From an uncultured Burkholderiales bacterium (GTDB lineage: Bacteria; Pseudomonadota; Gammaproteobacteria; Burkholderiales; Casimicrobiaceae): a DNA stretch of 52,681 nt. Location: the NCBI GenBank assembly GCA_937944385.1, contig CALDYQ010000015.1, positions 1 through 52,681 on the forward strand, given 5' to 3'. Position numbers and translations under genes: made by a program. Below the pieces are notes generated by a model, which was given only the letters and a program-made list of their open reading frames with translations, did no database searches and was not told the DNA's origin. This document shows, piece by piece, positions 19,735 to 27,456 of this stretch (position 1 is its first letter; every line of letters begins with the position of its first letter).

Positions 19735-20738
19735 GCCCTCGGCCGTTCGGATGCTTCTTCAGGGGCGATCTGCACGACGACCTTGCCAAGGACGCGACGG
19801 GCGGCCATGTCGGCCAAGGCGTCGCGCACCTCCTCGAAGCGGTAACGGCGCGTGATCGCGGGGGCGACCTGGCCTTGTGCGAACCACTCGGCCAGTTGCT
19901 TCATGTTGGCTGCATGCGCCTCGGGATGACGCATCATCGAGTCGCCCCAGTAGACGCCGAGGATGCGGCGTTCCTTGAGCAGTGCGAGGTTGAGCGGAAT
20001 CTTCGGGATCTCGCCCGCCGCGAACCCGACCACGAGAAAGCGGCCATGCCAGCCGAGCGCGCGAAGCGCCGGTTCGCTGTAGGACCCGCCGACCGCGTCG
20101 TAGACCATGTCGAGGCCGGGTTTTCCGACGAGCGCATGGACTTCGTCGCGCCAGCCGTCCGCACTGTAATCCACCGTGTGATCGGCACCGAGCCGCGCGC
20201 AGAGCGCGAGCTTTTCGGCGTTCGAAGCCGCGGCGATCACGCGTGCGCCCATCGCCTTGGCGATCTGGATGGCGGCCGTGCCGACGCCGCCCGCGGCACC
20301 GAGGATCAGCACGGTCTCGTTGGCTTGGAGTTCACCTACGTTACGCAGGGCCCAGAGCGAGGTGCCGTAGGTGAAGACGAAGGCCGCCGCCTGTTCGAAC
20401 GGGATCGGTCCGGGCAGTGGCACGACGTTACGCGCGGGCACCGCGGCACGCTCGGCGAACCCGCCGGTGCCCGCGAGACAGATCACCCGATCACCCGGTT
20501 TGACGTGATCGACGCCGTCGCCAACCGCTTCGACGACGCCCGCGAATTCGGAGCCCGGTACGAACGGCAGCGGCGGTTTGACCTGGTACTTGCCCTGGAC
20601 GATCAACGCATCGGGGAAATTGAGCGAGGCGGCCTTGACGGCGACTACGACCTGCCCCGGCGCGGCCTCGGGGTCTGGAACGTCCTCGAAGGTGAGGTCC
20701 TCGATCGTGGTGAAGGCTCGACAGAGCCAGGCTTTCAT
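19731..20738 (-). CDS. NADPH:quinone oxidoreductase-like zinc-independent MDR enzyme
   Basis: 335 residues from ATG 20738, which overlaps the fumarylacetoacetase stop as ATGA (20735-20738). It is a medium-chain dehydrogenase/reductase with a GroES-like N-terminal half (FPDALIVQGKYQ, PGSEFAGVVEAVG) and a nucleotide-binding half with LGAAGGVGTAAIQIAKAMGA. The cysteine-rich structural zinc lobe and catalytic zinc ligands of alcohol dehydrogenases are not seen, which fits the QOR branch that reduces quinones or enones with NADPH. In this operon it may reduce an unsaturated or quinoid intermediate; that is inference from position. Confidence 0.88.
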   Translation of the reverse strand: MKAWLCRAFTTIEDLTFEDVPDPEAAPGQVVVAVKAASLNFPDALIVQGKYQVKPPLPFVPGSEFAGVVEAVGDGVDHVKPGDRVICLAGTGGFAERAAVPARNVVPLPGPIPFEQAAAFVFTYGTSLWALRNVGELQANETVLILGAAGGVGTAAIQIAKAMGARVIAAASNAEKLALCARLGADHTVDYSADGWRDEVHALVGKPGLDMVYDAVGGSYSEPALRALGWHGRFLVVGFAAGEIPKIPLNLALLKERRILGVYWGDSMMRHPEAHAANMKQLAEWFAQGQVAPAITRRYRFEEVRDALADMAARRVLGKVVVQIAPEEASERPRA

Positions 20739-22075
20739 GCGTGCGCTCCAGACACGCCGACCGGCGCTGGTAGCACTTCGCCTCGACATTCGCCGAAGCC
20801 GATGCGGCGGAAACCGTCGCGTTCGGCCCAGGCGGTGAAGATGACGGCGTCGCCATCTTCGAGAAAGGTGCGCAGCTCACCGTTGCCGAGCGTAATCGGC
20901 TTTTTGCCCCCCTCGGTGAGCTCGAGGAGTGCGCCTTGACTGCCGGGCGACGGCCCCGAGAGGGTGCCACTGCCGAGCAGGTCCCCCGCGGCCAGATTGC
21001 AGCCGTTGACGGTGTGATGCGTGACGAGCTGTGGCAAGGTCCAGTACATTGCCTCGGGCAGTCGCACGCGCGTGAGCCGCTCGGGCGACTGCCCCGATGC
21101 GCGCATGGCCTCGGTCTCGATCGCTACGTCGAGTGTGAGATCGAGCGCGCCGGCAACGGTGTTGGCGAGCGAGGTCAGGTAGGGCAGGGGCTCGGGTTCA
21201 CCGTCGGCGCGCTGGAAGGGTACACGGAACGGCGCAAGCGCTTCCCAGGTCACGATCCAGGGCGAAATCGTCGTGGCGAAATTCTTGGCGAGGAATGGCC
21301 CGAGCGGCTGGTATTCCCACGCCTGGAGGTCGCGCGCCGACCAGTCGTTGAGCAGGCATAGACCGAAGATGTGCTCCTCGGCCGACTCGATCGGGATCGG
21401 GGCACCCAAGGCGTTGCCACTGCCGATGAAGAGCCCGAGTTCGAGTTCGTAGTCGAGCCGCCGGGAGGGCTGGAGTGCGGGCACGGTGTGGCCGGCGCCG
21501 CAGACCTGCCCCATCGGTCGGCTGAAGCGCTGCCCCGAGACCCGGATCGACGAGGCGCGGCCGTGGTATCCGATCGGCACCCAGCGGTAGTTGGGCAGAA
21601 GCGGGTTGTCCGGCCGGAAGAGGCGGCCGACATTGGTCGCGTGATGGATCGAGGCGTAGAAGTCCGTGTAGTCGCCAATCCGCGCTGGAACCGCGTGTTC
21701 GATGTCGGCGAGGGGCACGAGGCAGCCTCTGAGCACGCCTTCGTGCGGGCTGCCCTCGGCGAGCAGGCGCGATAAGGCGGCGCGCAGAGCGCCGTGCGCA
21801 TCGCGCCCCATATCCATGAACCGGTTGAGGGTGGGCTCGGCGGCCGCCTGGATTGCCTGGGCTGCGGGGCCCGACAGCAGATGGAGTTTCGCGACCGCGG
21901 AGAGATCGAGCGCCTGGTCGCCGATTGCCACGGCTCCGCGCCATTCCTCCTTCGAGCCCGCGCGACGGATCACGCCGAAGGGCAGGTTCTGGATCGGGAA
22001 GTCGGCTTCGGGGGCGTTGGCTGCGTCCACGAAGGATCGCAGCCGTGGATCGTGTGTCTCGTTGATCGGAAGCAT
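20735..22075 (-). CDS. fahA: Fumarylacetoacetase (FAH family, full-length)
   Basis: 446 residues, the length of true fumarylacetoacetases rather than of the short fumarylpyruvate hydrolases. Catalytic features known from the mammalian enzyme are present: DYTDFYAS followed by the HATNVG histidine, the metal-binding ELELG pair, and NDWSARD. The N-terminal SH3-like domain (first about 115 residues) is also present. The family hydrolyses fumarylacetoacetate to fumarate and acetoacetate, the last step of homogentisate breakdown. No homogentisate dioxygenase or maleylacetoacetate isomerase gene is next to it, so the real substrate may be a related 4-fumaryl compound. It starts 41 bases after the VOC gene. 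Confidence 0.92.
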   Translation of the reverse strand: MLPINETHDPRLRSFVDAANAPEADFPIQNLPFGVIRRAGSKEEWRGAVAIGDQALDLSAVAKLHLLSGPAAQAIQAAAEPTLNRFMDMGRDAHGALRAALSRLLAEGSPHEGVLRGCLVPLADIEHAVPARIGDYTDFYASIHHATNVGRLFRPDNPLLPNYRWVPIGYHGRASSIRVSGQRFSRPMGQVCGAGHTVPALQPSRRLDYELELGLFIGSGNALGAPIPIESAEEHIFGLCLLNDWSARDLQAWEYQPLGPFLAKNFATTISPWIVTWEALAPFRVPFQRADGEPEPLPYLTSLANTVAGALDLTLDVAIETEAMRASGQSPERLTRVRLPEAMYWTLPQLVTHHTVNGCNLAAGDLLGSGTLSGPSPGSQGALLELTEGGKKPITLGNGELRTFLEDGDAVIFTAWAERDGFRRIGFGECRGEVLPAPVGVSGAHA

Positions 22076-22116
22076 TCAGGGCAAAGGAAGATCGGGCGGG
22101 GCACGCGATGCTACCG

Positions 22117-22680
22117 TCAAGCATCCAGCGGGCTGCCGTCATGCATCCAGCGCGCGTGCTGCGGCGCCCGCTTGGTCTGCGACCACTCCTCGAGCATCGC
22201 CCATTTCACCTCGTCGAGGCGCCGCATCATCTCGGGCGTGCCCGTGTCGCAAGCGAGTTCGAGGCGGTGGCCATTCGGGTCGAAGAAATAGATTGATTGG
22301 AAGAGCGTGTGATTGGTCGGGCCGATGACCTCGATGCCCGCCGCTTCGAGCCGGGCCTTCGTTGCGAGCAGGGTGTCCATCGAGTCCACCTTGAGCGCGA
22401 GATGCTGCACCCACTTCGGTGTGTTGCGGTCGCGATCCATTGCAGGCTGCGTGGGCAACTCGAAGAACGCGAGCACGTTGCCGCCGCCGGCGTCGAGGAA
22501 GATGTGCATGTACGGATCAGGCTCGCCGGTCGAGGGTACGCGGTCCTCGGCGATCGCAAGGATGAACCGCATCCCGAGGTGCTTTTCGTACCACTCGACG
22601 GTTTCCTTGGCGTCGCGGCAGCGGTAGGCGACGTGATGCACGCCTTGCGGGATACGGGTGGAAGCGGTTGGGGCAGTCAT
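22117..22680 (-). CDS. VOC-fold protein with glyoxalase-like metal tetrad
   Basis: 187 residues forming two beta-alpha-beta-beta-beta modules. Candidate metal ligands are H16 (in GVHHVAYR), E74 (in AFFELP), H93 (in VQHLALKV) and E141 (in HRLELAC). This is the His-Glu/His-Glu set and spacing of glyoxalase I; extradiol dioxygenases use only three ligands of this frame. It is therefore more likely an isomerase, lyase or hydrolase than a ring-cleaving oxygenase, though this is inference. The ATG overlaps the monooxygenase stop as ATGA (22677-22680). The product of the neighbouring monooxygenase is its probable substrate source. Confidence 0.85.
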   Translation of the reverse strand: MTAPTASTRIPQGVHHVAYRCRDAKETVEWYEKHLGMRFILAIAEDRVPSTGEPDPYMHIFLDAGGGNVLAFFELPTQPAMDRDRNTPKWVQHLALKVDSMDTLLATKARLEAAGIEVIGPTNHTLFQSIYFFDPNGHRLELACDTGTPEMMRRLDEVKWAMLEEWSQTKRAPQHARWMHDGSPLDA

Positions 22681-24596
22681 GGAGCCTCCTTGCAGGCAGA
22701 GAGTGGGCCTGGCGGGCGGGCGAGGGCGAGCGCCTTGCGCAACGCGCCCACATCGCCGATTGCGTGGGCGAGGATCAGGATGAGCCGCGCGTTCAGGGCG
22801 TGGCTTTCGGCTTCATCGAGTCCGCGGTGGGCATCGATCAGGGCTTCGTAGAACGCATCCGCGGCCGAGAAGGGGCGAGGATGGGCGATCGTCGGATCGC
22901 GGAATCCAAGGCTGGATGTCACTACGGCTTTGGGCGAAGCGGCCGACGTCGTCGCCATGCCGATGCACTGGCCGCACGCCCGGGCGAGGCTGTCGGTAAG
23001 CCAGGCTTCGTCCCAGCACCGTGAACGGGCGCAAACGTGCTGGTCGGGACGAAAGAGGATCGTCGTGCCGGGCGCGGCCGCGTAGCGCTCGGCGAAGCGG
23101 CCACGGACATCGACGAGTGTTCGCGGGTCGTCTGTCCGGCGCTCGGCAGCGATGATGGTGAGCCGGACGTCGTGCGCCTGGGCCCAGCGCTCGGCGGTGG
23201 CGCGTGCGGCGTCTTCCGGGGCGTAGAGCACGAGGTCGAAGGCTCCACCAAGGCAGTCGATGAGCCAGATCTCGCCACCGTCGAGATCGAGCGGAACGTC
23301 CTCCGCCGGAGCACCTGGAGGCACGCCGCCTGACCAAACATCCCGATCCGGCGTCGACAAGGGCGAGGCGGTGTAGATCGTAGGCAGCGAAAGCCTGCCC
23401 GAGTTCACGAGCGCTCGGGCGAAGGCATGCTCACGCGCGAGTTCGAGCGTGGCATCGCGAAAGAGCCGGCTCACCGCGCCCTTGGGCGTGATGAAGTCGG
23501 TCGAGCGCGTCGAATTCATGATGTTCTCGTCGGCGGCTTCGATGCGCTCCGTGGAGTAGCTGTCGAGCAGCGTATCCGGCGAAAGGCCGTGCACGACGCG
23601 CGCGAGCTTCCAGGCCAGATTGTCGGCGTCCTGGATACCGCTGTTCGCGCCGCGGGCGCCGAAGGGCGAGACCTGATGCGCGGCATCACCCGCGAAGAGC
23701 ACGCGCCCGTGCCGGAAGTCTTTCATCCGTCGGCACTGGAAGGTGTAGACGCTGGTCCAGGCGAGTTCGAACGGCCGCTCGGGCCCGAGCATCGCGCGGA
23801 TGCGCGGGATCACGCGCTCGGGTTTTTTCTCCTCCTCGGGGTTGGCCTCCCAGCCCAACTGGAAGTCGATCCGCCAGAGCGAATCCGCCTGCCGGTGGAG
23901 GAGCACCGACTGCCCCGGGTGGAACGGCGGGTCGAACCAAAACCAGCGTTCTGCCGGAAAGTCGGCCTGCATGACGACATCGGCGATCAGGAAGCGGTCC
24001 TGAAAGACCTGGCCCTCGATGTCGAGCCCGAGCATGCGGCGGATCGGGCTTTTCGCCCCATCGGCCACGACGAGCCAGTCGGCTTCGAGGGTGTACTCGC
24101 CTTCAGGGGTCGCCACCGTGAGCGTGACGCGATCGTCGTGCGGGGCGACCACGGTCACGCGCGAGCGCCAGCGCAGGTCGCAGCCAAGTTCGTCCGCGCG
24201 GGCGACCAGGTACTCCTCGAGGTAGTACTGCTGCAGGTTCACCATGCCGGGCCGCTTGTGATCCGGCGTGGGCAGGAGCTCGAAGCGATAGACCTCCTGC
24301 TCGCGCAGGAACGTCCGGCCGACGTTCCAGGTGACACCTTTGCCGACGACGCGGTCGCCCACGCCGAGCCGGTCGAGGATCTCGAGCGTACGTTTGGCGT
24401 AGCACAAGCCCCGCGAGCCGACCGAGACCGTGTCGTCCTCGTCGAGGAGCACCGCATCGATGCCGTGGAGCTTGAGATCGATGAGTGTGGCAAGCCCGAT
24501 CGGCCCAGCACCGACCACTGCCACCGGGTAGCGCCGGGCGGCACCGTCGAGCTCCGGTGGCCGACGGAAAGCGAACCGCGGGTAGACGTAGGACAC
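22677..24596 (-). CDS. Class A FAD-dependent aromatic monooxygenase (MhpA-like)
   Basis: 639 residues from GTG 24596, chosen because it follows the upstream stop by 16 bases, has GGGG upstream, and precedes the conserved fold directly. Motifs of group A flavoprotein hydroxylases are all seen: VAVVGAGPIGLATLIDLK (FAD binding), VVADGAKSPIRRMLG (DG motif) and LFAGDAAHQVSPFGARG (GD motif). The C-terminal about 180 residues form a thioredoxin-like domain seen in phenol and 3-hydroxyphenylpropionate hydroxylases, then an extra tail. It likely hydroxylates a phenolic compound with NAD(P)H and oxygen. The substrate is not determinable. It sits second in the operon. Confidence 0.9.
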   Translation of the reverse strand: MSYVYPRFAFRRPPELDGAARRYPVAVVGAGPIGLATLIDLKLHGIDAVLLDEDDTVSVGSRGLCYAKRTLEILDRLGVGDRVVGKGVTWNVGRTFLREQEVYRFELLPTPDHKRPGMVNLQQYYLEEYLVARADELGCDLRWRSRVTVVAPHDDRVTLTVATPEGEYTLEADWLVVADGAKSPIRRMLGLDIEGQVFQDRFLIADVVMQADFPAERWFWFDPPFHPGQSVLLHRQADSLWRIDFQLGWEANPEEEKKPERVIPRIRAMLGPERPFELAWTSVYTFQCRRMKDFRHGRVLFAGDAAHQVSPFGARGANSGIQDADNLAWKLARVVHGLSPDTLLDSYSTERIEAADENIMNSTRSTDFITPKGAVSRLFRDATLELAREHAFARALVNSGRLSLPTIYTASPLSTPDRDVWSGGVPPGAPAEDVPLDLDGGEIWLIDCLGGAFDLVLYAPEDAARATAERWAQAHDVRLTIIAAERRTDDPRTLVDVRGRFAERYAAAPGTTILFRPDQHVCARSRCWDEAWLTDSLARACGQCIGMATTSAASPKAVVTSSLGFRDPTIAHPRPFSAADAFYEALIDAHRGLDEAESHALNARLILILAHAIGDVGALRKALALARPPGPLSACKEAP

Positions 24597-24612
24597 GACA
24601 GCCCCGGCGATC

Positions 24613-25593
24613 TCAGGCAATCTCGCCAGATTGCGGTGCCGTCCCTTCGAGCGCACGCCACATCTCGAGATCGCGTTCTGCCGTCCAGATGCGCGGGTCC
24701 CGATGCCCCTGCGCGAGGTCATAGGCCCGCGAGACGTCGAAGGGCATGCAGTGATCGAAGATGACCCAGTGGCCGTACTTGGGTTTGAGCGCGTCATAGG
24801 TCCGCCGGTAGACGGCCTTCAGATCCTCGCCCGCGGCTACGCCCGCCTTGACCGCGGTGTAGAGCTCGCTCACGAAGGCACGCGTGCCCTCGATCGCTGC
24901 GCGCACGGTCTCCGGTGTCTTCAACGCCGGGCCCCGGCCCGGAACCAGCTTTTCTGCACCGAGGGCCGCGACACGGTCGAGGGTGGCCGGCCAATCCTCG
25001 TAGTAGCTGTCGCCCGCATAGGGTGTGGCATCGAACTCGACGAGATCGCCCGAAAAGCACACGCGTTCTCCGGGCAGCCAGACCACGGTGTCGCCCTTGG
25101 TGTGACCGCGCCCGAGCTGTAGGACCTGCACTTCGAGCTTGCCGAGCCAGAGCCGGAGCCGCCCGCTGAAGGTCATCGTGGGCCAGGTCAGGCCCGGCGG
25201 CACGGATTCCACCGCGCGAAACAAGCGCGGAAAGCGGCCGATCTCGCTCGCCTTGTCTGCTTCACCGCGCTCGACGATCAGGTCATAGGTGTCCTCGCTC
25301 GCGATGATGTGCTCCGCGCCGTAGGCCGAGGCCCCGAGCACGCGCACCGCGTGGTAGTGCGAAAGCACGACGTAGCGGATCGGTCGGTCGGTGACCTCGC
25401 GGATACGGCGGATCACGTCCTGGGCCATGACCGGCGTGGCCTGCGTGTCGATCACCATGACCGCATCATCCCCAATGATGATGCCGGTGTTCGGGTCGCC
25501 CTCGGCCGTGTAGGCCCAGGCGTGGTCGGAGAGGCGCTCGAAGGTGACCGTCTTTTCGGTCAGATCGGCTTGGGAGGCAAACGCTTTGCTCAT
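24613..25593 (-). CDS. Metallo-beta-lactamase-fold protein lacking the Zn2-site ligands
   Basis: 326 residues with the MBL fold. The first metal motif reads SHYHAVRVLG instead of HxHxDH: H79 and H81 remain, but the Asp and His positions are V83 and R84. GRGHTKGD keeps H164, FSGDLVEF keeps the bridging D183, and VPGRGPA has R220 where the last His should be. So the three-His Zn1 site is intact while the Zn2 ligands are replaced. I recall close relatives with the same pattern, which argues against random decay. It may be a mononuclear enzyme or a non-hydrolytic binding protein. It is the first gene of the operon, with a candidate promoter at 25641-25669. Confidence 0.88.
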   Translation of the reverse strand: MSKAFASQADLTEKTVTFERLSDHAWAYTAEGDPNTGIIIGDDAVMVIDTQATPVMAQDVIRRIREVTDRPIRYVVLSHYHAVRVLGASAYGAEHIIASEDTYDLIVERGEADKASEIGRFPRLFRAVESVPPGLTWPTMTFSGRLRLWLGKLEVQVLQLGRGHTKGDTVVWLPGERVCFSGDLVEFDATPYAGDSYYEDWPATLDRVAALGAEKLVPGRGPALKTPETVRAAIEGTRAFVSELYTAVKAGVAAGEDLKAVYRRTYDALKPKYGHWVIFDHCMPFDVSRAYDLAQGHRDPRIWTAERDLEMWRALEGTAPQSGEIA

Positions 25594-25640
25594 GTTCGCT
25601 CGGTTCGGTCGGAGAAGGGGCGGCCCCCGGGGAGGCTTGC

Positions 25641-25669
25641 AGTTTAGTACGATTTTCGACTAACGTAAA
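25641..25669 (-). promoter_or_regulatory. Candidate promoter of the catabolic operon
   Basis: On the minus strand TTTACG (plus 25664-25669) and TAAACT (plus 25641-25646) are separated by exactly 17 bases. Each matches 4 of 6 positions of the sigma-70 consensus. Position fits transcription of the gene starting at 25593, with a leader of about 40 bases. Confidence 0.45.
25644..25663. promoter_or_regulatory. Inverted repeat, candidate IclR-regulator operator
   Basis: TTAGT (25644-25648) and ACTAA (25659-25663) are an inverted pair spaced by 10 bases, filling the spacer of the candidate operon promoter and lying 40 bases before the divergent IclR-type gene. IclR-family proteins usually bind short palindromes in such divergent gaps. 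The inner bases are only partly symmetric. Confidence 0.45.
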
Positions 25670-25703
25670 CGCATTCGTCAATGTTGAACTTGCGATCCGG
25701 CCC

Positions 25704-26480
25704 ATGTCCGTCCCTCGTAAATCCCAACGCGGCATCCAGTCGATCGATGTAGGCATGCGGCTGCTTGCCGTGCTCGCCGAGGCGACCGAGGCCTTGCCGC
25801 TCAAGGAACTCGCGGCCCGGGCTGGCATGGGTGCCGCCAAGGCCCATGCCTATGTCGTGAGCTTCGGCCGTGCGGGGATGATCGAGCAGGATGCGGCAAC
25901 TGGGCGCTACGACCTCGGGTCGCTCGCGTTGCGTCTGGGGCTTGCGAGCCTGAACCGTCTGGACCCCGTGCGGCTGGCCACGGCCATCCTGCCCGAGCTT
26001 GCTGCAATCACCGGCCACTCGGTTGCAATCGCGGTTTGGGGCAATCACGGCCCGACGATCGTGCGCTTCGAACAATCGTCCCGTCCAATCCACGTGAACA
26101 TGCGAACCGGCACCGTGATGTCGATGACCGAGACGGCCACCGGGCTTGCCCTGACGGCGCATCGCTCGCCCGCGGCCATCGAAGCGGTGCTCGCTGCGCT
26201 CTGGCCGCGGGCGGCGGATCGCAATCCTGTTCGTGCGCGGCTTGCAGCACTCGCCCCGGTCTACGAGGAGGTGCGGCGGCGTGGGCTCGCCCGCGCGCAG
26301 GGGCATCCGGTGCCGGGTGTTCATGCCTTCTCCGCGCCGGTGTTCGATCACACGGGCGAGGCCGTCCTGGCACTCACCGTGCTCGGCCCCGCGGCCGAGT
26401 TCGATGTGCGCTGGTCGAGTCCGATCGCAGCGCAGTTGCGCGCAGCCGCATCCAATCTCTCCGCGCGACTGGGTGCCTGA
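25704..26480 (+). CDS. IclR-family transcriptional regulator
   Basis: 258 residues. An N-terminal winged helix-turn-helix (about residues 8-70, GIQSIDVGMRLLAVLAEA and LPLKELAARAGM) is followed by an effector-binding GAF-like IclR domain (about 80-255, with GHSVAIAVWGNHGPTIVRFE and TGLALTAHRS). IclR proteins commonly control aromatic or short-chain acid catabolism from a divergently transcribed gene, exactly the arrangement here with the operon starting at 25593. The effector may be the operon substrate; this is inference. Confidence 0.93.
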   Translation: MSVPRKSQRGIQSIDVGMRLLAVLAEATEALPLKELAARAGMGAAKAHAYVVSFGRAGMIEQDAATGRYDLGSLALRLGLASLNRLDPVRLATAILPELAAITGHSVAIAVWGNHGPTIVRFEQSSRPIHVNMRTGTVMSMTETATGLALTAHRSPAAIEAVLAALWPRAADRNPVRARLAALAPVYEEVRRRGLARAQGHPVPGVHAFSAPVFDHTGEAVLALTVLGPAAEFDVRWSSPIAAQLRAAASNLSARLGA

Positions 26481-26526
26481 GCAAGGGCAGACCCGACGCC
26501 CGTCGGTGCGTTGGAGGGGCAGCCAC

Positions 26527-26532
26527 TAAACT
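26527..26532 (+). promoter_or_regulatory. -10-like hexamer immediately before cysE start
   Basis: TAAACT is followed by 8 bases and the ATG at 26541. No Shine-Dalgarno is present in the C-rich gap and no good -35 is seen. It fits the leaderless pattern found at several genes here. Confidence 0.35.
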
Positions 26533-26540
26533 CCCCGCCC

Positions 26541-27296
26541 ATGTTCGAACGTGTTCGCGAAGACATCGCCAACATCCTGGCCAAGGACCCTGCCGCACGT
26601 TCGGCGCTGGATGTGTGGCTCTCCTACCCCGGGTTTCACGCCGTGCGCCTGCACCGGGTGGCCAACGCACTCTGGCGCCGTGGCTTTCGGCGTCTCGCGC
26701 GCTGGGTGTCGCACCTCTCGCGCTTTCTGACGGGGATCGAGATCCACCCCGGGGCGTTCATCGGCCGTCGGGTCTTCATCGACCACGGCATGGGCGTGGT
26801 CATTGGCGAGACGGCCGAGGTGCAGGACGACGTGACGATCTACCAGGGCGTGACCCTGGGCGGAACCTCGCTCGAAAAGGGTGTCAAGCGCCACCCCACG
26901 ATCGCCCGGGGCGCCATCGTCAGTGCGGGGGCCAAGGTGCTGGGCGGATTTACCGTGGGCGAGGGCGCGCGTGTCGGCTCGAACGCGGTCGTGCTCAAAC
27001 CCGTGCCGCCCGGGGCAACAGCCGTGGGCATCCCGGCGCGCATCATCACCGCCGAGGAGCAGCGGCGGCGCGAGGCGACCGCGCAAAAGATGGGGTTTTC
27101 CGCCTACGGTTTGTCCTCGAACATCGATGACCCGCTCGTGCAGGCGATTCATCGCATGCTCGACCACATCGCCGATCAAGACGAGCGCTTGAATGCGATT
27201 TGTTCAGCGCTCGAGGCTCAGGGCGTGGCCTGCGCGAACCTCAGGCGGGATACGGCCGATCTCAGGCAGATCGACGCGATGCTCGACGGCGAGTAG
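26541..27296 (+). CDS. cysE: Serine O-acetyltransferase
   Basis: 251 residues. An N-terminal helical region ([21 protein letters not shown]) is followed by a left-handed beta-helix (about residues 65-170) with [25 protein letters not shown]-type hexapeptide turns, [10 protein letters not shown] and VGIPAR. The conserved catalytic His/Asp lie in FIDHGMG. It makes O-acetylserine from serine and acetyl-CoA, the first step of cysteine synthesis. The C-terminus ends in DGE rather than the terminal Ile that anchors cysteine synthase in enterobacterial CysE, so complex formation may be absent or different. Start at 26541; an upstream in-frame start at 26511 would cross the -10-like hexamer. Confidence 0.93.
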   Translation: MFERVREDIANILAKDPAARSALDVWLSYPGFHAVRLHRVANALWRRGFRRLARWVSHLSRFLTGIEIHPGAFIGRRVFIDHGMGVVIGETAEVQDDVTIYQGVTLGGTSLEKGVKRHPTIARGAIVSAGAKVLGGFTVGEGARVGSNAVVLKPVPPGATAVGIPARIITAEEQRRREATAQKMGFSAYGLSSNIDDPLVQAIHRMLDHIADQDERLNAICSALEAQGVACANLRRDTADLRQIDAMLDGE

Positions 27297-27325
27297 TTCG
27301 GGCGTCTCTAGCGGCAGGTCGCGGA

Positions 27326-27339
27326 TTGATTGCAATCAA
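27326..27339. promoter_or_regulatory. Perfect FNR/ANR-type binding site
   Basis: TTGATTGCAATCAA is a 14-base perfect palindrome and an exact match to the FNR/ANR consensus TTGAT-N4-ATCAA. It lies in the 160-base gap between cysE and the ferredoxin-NADP reductase gene, 118 bases before that start. For a class II site (centre at about -41.5) transcription would begin near 27374. A weak TATCGG at 27360-27365 could serve as -10. Oxygen-dependent control of the reductase is inferred. Confidence 0.7.
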
Positions 27340-27401
27340 GGCAGCATAAGCAAAGCATGTATCGGCGCGTGATGAGCCTTCTTGGCGCGTGCGCCGAAAC
27401 C

Positions 27402-27407
27402 TAGAAT
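27402..27407 (+). promoter_or_regulatory. Candidate -10 box for the ferredoxin-NADP reductase gene
   Basis: TAGAAT matches 5 of 6 consensus bases and lies 50 bases before the gene start. TCTTGG 16 bases upstream is a weak -35. If used, the FNR/ANR palindrome would be centred near -81 of this start instead of -41. Confidence 0.4.
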
Positions 27408-27456
27408 TCAGAGGTTTTTGTAGCACCCTCGCCTCACGGCGACGCCTATCGTGGAC

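Noticed and set aside
20735-22075. Naming the operon a homogentisate/tyrosine pathway.
   Set aside because: Only the fumarylacetoacetase points that way; the dioxygenase and isomerase are not present.
24597-24797. N-terminal extension of the flavin monooxygenase into the MBL gene.
   Set aside because: The added 67 residues are Ser/Arg-rich antisense-like shadow of the preceding coding region; the GTG at 24596 leads straight into the FAD motif.
27326-27339. The 14-base palindrome as a terminator hairpin of cysE.
   Set aside because: It is AT-rich, has no T run, and exactly matches an FNR/ANR operator.
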